Source: Takakia lepidozioides (taxonomy: Eukaryota > Streptophyta > Takakiopsida > Takakiales > Takakiaceae). Taken from it: a stretch of 23,000 nt of DNA. The stretch is taken from NCBI GenBank assembly GCA_030704615.1, contig JAKLZA010000262.1:1-23000 (forward strand), written 5' to 3'. The notes below the pieces were generated by a model. That model was not told where the DNA came from. It saw only the letters and a list, made by a program, of their open reading frames with translations, and did not search any database. This document shows positions 17,229 to 23,000 of this stretch, in pieces. A program made the position numbers and the translations under genes. Position 1 is the first letter of the stretch. Each line of letters starts with the position of its first letter.

Positions 17229-17655
17229 CACCAGCAATCGAAGAATCACTCGGACGGGAAATCTGGAACCTCAATGGGTTGCATTGTTCCGAAACAACAC
17301 AATTGCGGCCAGTCTTGATGAGCACAACTTGGTTGTCTGACCGTTTTAACCAGCAGTCCTGGCACTTGTCAGTGCGAACGTTCCTGTCTGCACCGAGAAT
17401 ACTGCTGGATCCACCCTCAGGAGAAACTGTCAGGAGATGTTATTTCGTCGCCGAATCGGCCATCATTGTCCTACTACTCACTGGCTATGGAATCAAACCT
17501 CCCACCTTCATGCATGTAGCTTGAAACAATACTTTCCACTTCAATGTGCGACTTCCAATTGTCGATGGACTCCGCAGATCCACTTAGATGGTGCCTGTGA
17601 GCCTTGGTCTGTCGCTATACTGAACCTCGCACTTGCCAACTCCGTGCGGTGTTCG
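17229..17655. other. Region before the transposase, no clear feature
   Basis: About 430 bp between the palindrome array and the first plausible transposase codons. It probably contains the transposase promoter and 5' leader. No TATA box can be singled out with confidence. Confidence 0.4.
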
Positions 17656-17917
17656 ATGGCTCCGAATTCCTACGCTATAGTTTGCTGTCCTCCGCAACTT
17701 GGGAGAGCCTGGATCCCAAACGAGGGAGGACTTTGCAGAGTGACTGAAACTTACCTTTGTTCCAAATTCAAGCTCAAACCGGGCACAGTTTATTTGGAAG
17801 AAGAAAGGAAGGATGTTCCTGGACAGGTTGACGAGACCATTGTCGTGCTAGGTAACGACGGAGGTTGCGGAATCGAATGGGCACGTTCCCCCGTCAGACA
17901 CCATCCTGTACCGAGCT

Positions 17918-18844
17918 GTGGGAATGCCCATTCCCTTTCCGAATCAGTCGCTGCCCACACCATCCACAAAGGAGTCCGGAAACCGAGAGGCGGCCACTGC
18001 CAACAGAGAGGTATGCAACGATAATCATTCCCGACCTGGACCGTCAAGACCCTCCATAGCTTCTCGTGTGGACGTATTCGACATTTCCGACGAGGAAGAT
18101 GATTGCATTGAGGTACCCATGTCCTCCACACGGTCGTTCAAATCCGGCATGGACGTCTCTGTAGGTGCTACGCATGTGCCCTCGAGCATAACTCCAACCC
18201 GGTCCATTGTGCAGCTCCTACGACAACATCACCTCGATGGTTCTCGCTCCGAGCTGGCTGCTCTCGACTATGCCAAATTCCCAGTCAGAAAGGTAACTTT
18301 TCTGCCTCCCGAAGTCGATGGCAATGTCATCTTCGAGTTTCCACCTGTTTCTTCGTCAAAGAAAGCCTCCGGGATGTTAACAGACATGGATCGAAAGCAT
18401 GACGGACACCCCTGGTGTGTGACGAAGACCAGTAGCACGAAAATTGCTGATGGTGTTCGTGTACGATATGTCCTCTGTGCGGGGAAGCTGAGGTGCCTCA
18501 ATCCCACCTGCTTCCACTTTCTCTCCAAAGGAGGGCGGAGAAACGAGACGGATTGGACTGGCACAACGCATCATCCATTCATTGTCTCCAGCCAAGCTCC
18601 TGCGGGTTCTTTCAAGTGTGCACATTGCAAAGAACCACCGACGTGCATGTCCATGTGCAGAGCCAAGCAATATTACGTAATCCATTTGCTCCCGGACTTG
18701 ACTAGAGCTTGCATACACGTTGGGGTCCACTGCCACCCCTTGGCGAGAGGCAACATGCGTGAGGCTGTGCAGGAAGCACACGACATCATAAAAGAGGAGG
18801 TGAAATTGAGCCCCGGAGCCAGAGACCAAAGCAGATTCAGCTGA
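17918..18844 (+). CDS. Transposase N-terminal Cys/His-rich domain
   Basis: After a Ser/Pro-rich acidic stretch (DVFDISDEEDDCIEVP), the frame reads SELAALDYAKFPVRKVTFLP, then HPWCVTKTSS, CAGKLRCLNPTCFHF, FKCAHCKEPPTCMSMCRAKQ and TRACIHVGVHCHPLARG. The spaced Cys pairs and the closing HVGVHCH pattern suggest a zinc-binding, probably DNA-binding domain comparable in role to the WRKY/GCM1-type or FLYWCH domains of MULE transposases. I cannot assign it to one class. The frame ends at TGA 18842; the homologous reading continues in another frame (IQLKAAHKIALGKIM). Confidence 0.65.
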   Translation: MGMPIPFPNQSLPTPSTKESGNREAATANREVCNDNHSRPGPSRPSIASRVDVFDISDEEDDCIEVPMSSTRSFKSGMDVSVGATHVPSSITPTRSIVQLLRQHHLDGSRSELAALDYAKFPVRKVTFLPPEVDGNVIFEFPPVSSSKKASGMLTDMDRKHDGHPWCVTKTSSTKIADGVRVRYVLCAGKLRCLNPTCFHFLSKGGRRNETDWTGTTHHPFIVSSQAPAGSFKCAHCKEPPTCMSMCRAKQYYVIHLLPDLTRACIHVGVHCHPLARGNMREAVQEAHDIIKEEVKLSPGARDQSRFS

Positions 18845-18986
18845 AGGCAGCCCACAAGATTGCTCTTGGCAAAATCATGTCTGAAGATGGTTCCGACCGA
18901 GAGCCCTTGACCGAAGACGAGATGCGTGACCTCTTGGAGTCCGTCTCGCACGTTTGTAGTCCGAATGTGCGGAATCACATCGTATC

Positions 18987-20180
18987 TTGCAAGCAGGAGT
19001 TCGCAGGGGGTCGGACATGTACTCAATCCTGGAGGTGAAACGAATGACTGGATATGACTACATCCAAGGTAGCAGGTTTCCAGGGCAAGGCAGCGAATCC
19101 GATCGTTGTTACATTTTCAAAATGTCGACGTGTGGGCCTGGGAGTGGAGTCGACTTGGTCACTCGCATGACAACTGGAAACTTGTCGAATGCTTGGGTGA
19201 TGTTTGATCACATCAAGCGAATTACAAACCATCAGTGGGTGACTATGGGTGCGCATGTTTATGACTATCACTCCAAGAGGCTCATGACGATTGCAATCTG
19301 CGAGATGAAAGGGGAGGACACACAGTCCGAGATGCATCTGTGGGAGGGCATAAACCAGCAGATGGCAAGGGCGGGATTGCCAGAGCCCAATTTCAGGGGA
19401 TTCATGGCAGACAACGCTCAGGCCAACTGGGCAGCGGTGCGGCGTGTGTACGGTGAGGACCCCAATGTTCCAATGGAGGGGAAAGAGAGATCCTGTGGAT
19501 TCCATTGGATGCAGAGTCTATCCCACTACACTACCAAATTTGTTGCTAGCTCATTCCAGGCTGAACACCGTGTCCTTTGTACGGCGTGGAAGGATGCACC
19601 CACATTTGATGACGCGGAGGTTAAGTTTGCTATCATCGAGGCTTGGTGGAACACGTCAGGTGCAGTGGAGACAACCAATCTGGGAGCATTGCACAGCTGG
19701 TTGGGGTGGTGGCATTTTCGGTATCGACAGTTCGGACAGTACATGCGGGAGGTAGGCTGCTGTCATTTTCGTTCATTTGTCTTTCTGTTACGGACATTTC
19801 GATTGGTCCCTCACCGTTGTTTGTGTCCTTCTAGGAGCGGTGCTTGGATTCCGACACGGACATGCCGAACACGAATATGGCAGAATCGGTCCACTCCTCC
19901 TGGCGCGTCGTCTTCTGCCGCACATCTGGTGGACGTAGTGACGGCCACAACGGAGGACATCGACAGAGCAATCATGCAGCAAGCCACGTACTACAAGTTC
20001 CTGAGCGGCAAACAATGGGGCTTTGGGCCGGACAGGGAGGAATTGTTGGTACGAACAGCTTCGAGGTCCAAGAATCCAGTGAAATGGGCGACAGCATTGC
20101 GAGAGAAGATCAAAGGGACGCCTCTGCACCGCAGAGGTGAACACCTAGAGGGGGACGTCCGGACTCGCCCTGTCAGGCGG
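18987..20180 (+). CDS. Transposase DDE catalytic core
   Basis: The reading RFPGQGSESDRCYIFKMS leads into VYDYHSKRLMTIAICEM (first Asp, about 19263), FMADNAQANWAAVRRVYG (second Asp, about 19410), then SCGFHWMQSL, a C-x2-H motif as in MULE and hAT transposases. After the intron 19752-19834 comes ERCLDSDTDMPNTNMAESVH, with the likely third acidic residue, Glu at about 19883. After a one-base shift it continues VDVVTATTEDIDRAIMQQAT. The listed start is only the open frame; a true start lies far upstream. Assignment of the three catalytic residues follows motif position. Confidence 0.72.
19752..19834 (+). other. Transposase intron
   Basis: GCGGGAG|GTAGGC donor and a pyrimidine-rich TTTGTGTCCTTCTAG acceptor enclose 83 nt. 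Splicing joins ...QYMRE to ERCLDSDTDM at phase 0, restoring the reading into the third catalytic region. Confidence 0.75.
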
Positions 20181-20519
20181 AGGATTGAAGAGGAACCCGG
20201 GTGCGAAGAGGATTCCTGGAGATCCGACAGGAACATTCGGACAGCACCTCGAGGTCCCGTCATGTTGCCGCACAATGTGTCTTCCAGCAGTGGAAGCCCA
20301 AGAAATTCCAGATCGCCGTCGCCTTCAACCGGGGATTTCGTGCAACAAATTCCCACCGCTCCCTTGCCCCACATTCCGCCCGCTGTTATGCAGTATGGCC
20401 AAGCCATTGTGGAGACGACTGTGTCTGCCTCACAGTGGAGAATTGCTCGCACAAAGCCGTCGTTTCGAGGAAGGTGTTTCCGCAATTCGTGTGGATACAC
20501 GGCAACGTTGTTTAGAGAT

Positions 20520-20865
20520 GATAAGGAGGAATCCAGATGGGGCTGTCCCTGCTCCTACTTTTACAGGAAGATTTGTCCATGCAAAGTTTGCGGAGGCGAC
20601 AACCACCCAGTTCTGGTTCTGCAGGCACGACATTATGACTTGCGTGTATGGAAAGCCCAAGTACGGCATACAGACAATGCCAGAGGCTCCCCCGGTGTGG
20701 CCGGTGGAACCAGGCTGCGATCTGAGTCAGGTTGAGGCCGACGCCCTTACCGCCGCAGGATTTCGGATGGTGCAGCGCACTGACGTCCCAGACAACCATT
20801 TCCGCTTCCACAGCTCCACCACCGACCCCTGTGAGAGCAAGAACAATGGGACACGACAGCTCTAA
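20520..20865 (+). CDS. Transposase region between core and SWIM
   Basis: After a frame change near 20515 the reading MIRRNPDGAVPAPTFTGRFV ... TTTQFWFCRHDIMTCVYGK ... PEAPPVWPVEPGCDLSQVEA ... LTAAGFRMVQRTDVPDNHF is protein-like and sits where MULE-type proteins of this kind continue towards the SWIM finger. The frame just upstream (VSASQWRIARTKPSFRGR) is the preceding homologous part. No separate function is proposed. Confidence 0.55.
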
Positions 20866-21265
20866 GCATCCTACACACCGTTGGGGGAAACCGAAGAGGC
20901 GGCGACCTCCCTCAAAAGTGAACGAGACAAGGATGGGGAATGCACTTCGGATGAACTGTACAATCCAGAGCTCGACAGAAGTGCCCCCACCAGGATTCGG
21001 GCGTGTGTATCAGATGGCCACGGCGGGCTCAGCTGTTCGCAATGAGGTGTACACCATCACCATTTCAGAATTACCCACCTGCAATTGCACCGACTTCCAG
21101 ATCATGGCGAACAAGGGGGCATCATACTGCCCTTGCAAGCATTTGTACTACGTGTACCTAAAGAGACTCCGTTGTAATTCCACAACTCATCACTTCATAC
21201 ATGCACCAGGGTTGAGCCCCCAGGAGGTTCACACTCTTCTGAATATGGATCCAGGGGACCAGTGA
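20850..21265 (+). CDS. Transposase C-terminal SWIM zinc finger
   Basis: The frame gives NEVYTITISELPTCNCTDFQ then SYCPCKHLYYVYLK. The CxC (CNC) followed by CxH (CKH) spacing is the SWIM finger signature, common at the C terminus of MULE transposases and used for DNA or protein binding. FIHAPGLSPQEVHTLLNM follows and the ORF ends at TGA 21263-21265. The open frame begins at 20732, but the part before about 20850 is the shadow of the neighbouring frame. Confidence 0.8.
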
Positions 21266-22004
21266 GCTTGGCTTGCGGTCCACATACAATGGTACGCCCA
21301 TCGGATAGTAGAACTGTACTGCTGCCAGTACCTCAGACTCTGGCCACACAAAGGTCCGACATATGTCTTGCCTACCAGTAACCTGTTTTGATCGAACTAA
21401 GATATTACTATATCGTTCACTTGTTTCCACGTGCATGTATTTTTGTATGTTGGAGGTTCATGTTTTTTTTCTGCTTTCCGAAAACTTGCTCTCCTCATTC
21501 GACCTCCGACAAGGAAATGCGGCGCCGAATTTCCAAGTATCGTCGTAGGTACCCCCAGAGGCGGCCTTCGCCAACACCAAACCGCTCCGAAATTTCGCAC
21601 GTGCGAACCCTAATGCGGCACCCTATTTCCCAGTTCAGTTGCAAACCTTTCCCGCCGAATACCCGAAGAAGACAGAATTGTGAAGTACTGCAGACTGTAT
21701 TGGTGCAGACTCCATTGGTTCAATCGCGGCAAAAGGGTCAGCTTCATTCCAATGTTAAGGCATGTAAAACCGCGGAATACTCTATACAGGCCAGTATGCG
21801 ACGTCCTTTTGCAGTGGTATACTGGATTTCCCGTTGCACGGTCACTTATTTCCATGAGCGGATCTATAAAACCATGAGCGGACTTGTTACTGACGACATA
21901 TCTTCGCCGCATTACATGATCTGGAACGTCCAAAAACGGCAAGGTCAAATAAAAAACTATTATTTTAATACTTGTTTAATCTGCCGCATTTCCAAATTTG
22001 GAGG
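21266..22004. other. 3' region of the element, decayed palindromes
   Basis: No gene is supported here. Palindrome family copies are at 21513-21534 (GGAAATGCGGCGCCGAATTT), 21612-21630 (half decayed) and about 21984-21993 (half copy). Long open frames in this stretch have no family features. Confidence 0.6.
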
Positions 22005-22103
22005 AGTCCGCTCATGAAATCCGCGTATCTTAGACTTCGGCTCACCGCTCATGCGGCTCATGCGGCTCATGGCTCATGGCTCATGGTTTCTGCTCATGAA
22101 ATA
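22005..22103 (-). repeat. Right terminal CATGAGC array
   Basis: Read on the minus strand from 22103: TATTTCATGAGCAGAAACC, then three CATGAGC units, two CGCATGAGC variants, a GGTGAGCC, and a last TTTCATGAGCGGACTCC near 22005-22018. It mirrors the left array at 7484-7555 in inverted orientation. The outermost 13 bases (CTATTTCATGAGC) are identical. Confidence 0.75.
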
Positions 22104-23000
22104 GTAAACCTCACTCCACAGTATCGCTCCTGCAACCCAGCCCAAACCCGGACTGACTTTTGCCTCCACCTACAGAAAGGTCTCGGCCTACAGAGAAGGT
22201 GGAAAGCTACGAGGAAGGGAAACTAAAGCAATGCTTATCCCCAGCACGCTCTCGTCCCAACACCCTCTTTTTTCCTCTCTTCTCTCACTTGCATGACCAT
22301 GAGAGCATCATGTAGACACTCCTCAAACAGCCCTCCACGAGCTCATGAAACTTGGCCTCCAAGGCCCCATGCAAGCCTCCACAGGGTCCACCAGTGCCTC
22401 CTTACGTCCACCAGCCATTCCTCCGAATGGAACCACCTCAGGAAACCAAATCATTCACTGAAGGTTCAAAAATGGAGCAAATAGAGGTACATATAGGCCC
22501 CAACAACATTCTGTCCAAAGGAATTACCTGCAGGCTGGTCTCCCCCACAATTAAGAATTGGGCTGAAAACCAGAAAAGATTACCTGCAGGGGAGTAATCC
22601 CCTTTGTTAAAACTCAACAAGGAGGCAATTCCGACTTTTCTGCCGGATCAACTAGCTCAAAACCGTTGTTCTTCAGAGCCCAGCCCATCAAGGTCCCACG
22701 AAACGAGTGATTTTTTATTTTTATTTTTATTTTTTCACTCTGCCTGTTCGCAGCCTTCCGTGGCTCCAACCGCCATGACTCCTCACGACCCGCCCTAGGC
22801 ACTCGTTGGCCATGGGCTGCCTCGTTACCCCGTGGTACCACTCCCACGAGCCTTCACGGCCCGCCATTCTCACGATCTGGTCACCATGCCCACCCGTTGT
22901 GTCCGCACCACGACTTCTAACGGTCACGGTCAACGGTCACAGTTAACCATCACGACCTCGGCTCGTTGTATCTCGTGATACCGCCTTAACGGCCCATCAC
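22104..23000. other. Right flank, low-complexity only
   Basis: No coding region can be supported; an 81-codon plus frame at 22352-22597 has no recognisable features. An A/T tract of tttta units lies at 22709-22736. From about 22770 the sequence is rich in TCACGAC/CACGG-type words without a clean period and might be the edge of another repeat element. Confidence 0.5.

Larger units (their letters stand above)
17656..21265 (+). pseudogene. MULE-like transposase gene with SWIM finger
   Basis: The plus-strand gene encodes, in order, an N-terminal segment (VTETYLCSKFKLKPGTVYLE), a Cys/His-rich domain, a DDE catalytic core and a C-terminal SWIM zinc finger, an arrangement typical of Mutator-like transposases. 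One good intron is 19752-19834 (83 nt, phase 0). Frame changes occur near 17893 (C5 run), 18830, 19008 (G5 run), 19900, 20515 and 20850. The one at 18830 could instead be a 35-nt GT-AG intron; the others look like single-base indels, so this copy is probably inactive. The start is uncertain. It is divergent to the ParB-methyltransferase gene and ends about 840 bp from the right terminal repeat. Confidence 0.75.
7484..22103. mobile_element. Candidate 14.6-kb giant transposon with two genes
   Basis: The left end reads TATTTCATGAGCC followed by tandem CATGAGC units; the right end is the inverse, with CATGAGC-family units and then GCTCATGAAATA. TTTCATGAGC...GCTCATGAAA (7486-22101) would be flanked by TA on each side, but TA is self-complementary, so it may be part of the repeat rather than a duplication. 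No 8-9 bp duplication typical of Mutator-like elements was found. Every copy of the AAATGCGG...CCGCATTT palindrome that I see lies inside this interval. Contents: a ParB-methyltransferase gene, a MULE-like transposase gene, two palindrome arrays and a decayed coding fragment. Confidence 0.5.

Noticed and set aside
15368-17340. Many overlapping 60-190 codon frames on both strands with repeated RRISV, GNAAPHF and KCGAAFP peptides
   Set aside because: They are six-frame translations of the palindrome array: the palindrome has no stop in most frames and reads alike on both strands. Not genes.
21388-22017. A 209-codon plus frame between the transposase and the right terminal repeat
   Set aside because: No family features; it crosses decayed palindromes and the terminal repeat region.
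7470-22120. A 9-bp target duplication typical of Mutator-like elements
   Set aside because: Flanking bases (left ...gggggctgc, right gtaaacctc...) do not match at any boundary tried; only TA remains possible.

Overview
The window looks like repeat-rich nuclear DNA of a streptophyte (charophyte) green alga. The genes have GT-AG introns, there is a plant-type Ty3/gypsy element and a CACTA (En/Spm) TNP2 transposase, and two further gene families (a SWIM zinc-finger transposase and a ParB-like/DNA-methyltransferase fusion) resemble large families I recall from Chara braunii. The species is an inference from memory, not shown by the sequence. No single-copy host gene can be supported; almost everything is transposable-element sequence, in several layers.

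Layout. (1) 1-4490: the 5' part of a Ty3/gypsy LTR retrotransposon on the minus strand: 5' LTR about 3873-4490, primer-binding site 3853-3870, a leader ORF, gag 1308-3263, protease 223-1293, and the next pol frame running off the left edge. Gag, protease and the next pol segment lie in three frames, each stepping -1. (2) 4491-4803: a GCTGTG-based minisatellite touching the LTR end. (3) 4912-6911: a decayed minus-strand TNP2 transposase, split by an 847-bp non-autonomous CACTA element (5201-6047) with matching terminal inverted repeats and an ATT target duplication. (4) 7484-22103: a candidate giant transposon of about 14.6 kb, bounded by inverted arrays of the hexamer-like motif CATGAGC. (5) 22104-23000: flank with only low-complexity features.

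The 14.6-kb unit is the notable part. It carries two divergent multi-exon genes. The minus-strand gene (15224 to 10019) encodes a ParB/sulfiredoxin-like domain followed by a beta-type (motif IV then motif I) N6/N4 DNA-methyltransferase domain. The plus-strand gene (about 17656 to 21265) encodes a MULE-like DDE transposase with a Cys/His-rich N-terminal domain and a C-terminal SWIM finger. Between their 5' ends lies an array of about 32 palindromes (core AAATGCGGTGCCGCATTT) at about 52-bp spacing, organised in 5-unit (about 260 bp) higher-order repeats. A second cluster of about 12 sits just past the methyltransferase stop codon, and single copies lie inside three of its introns. I see no copies outside the 7.5-22.1 kb interval. 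A ParB-type protein and many palindromes in one mobile unit suggest that the protein binds or methylates the palindromes; that link is inference.

Both genes carry several single-base frameshifts, several at homopolymers, so this copy is probably decayed (or the assembly has indel errors). The methyltransferase motif IV reads DIPD rather than (D/N/S)PP(Y/F/W), so catalysis is doubtful even in an intact relative.
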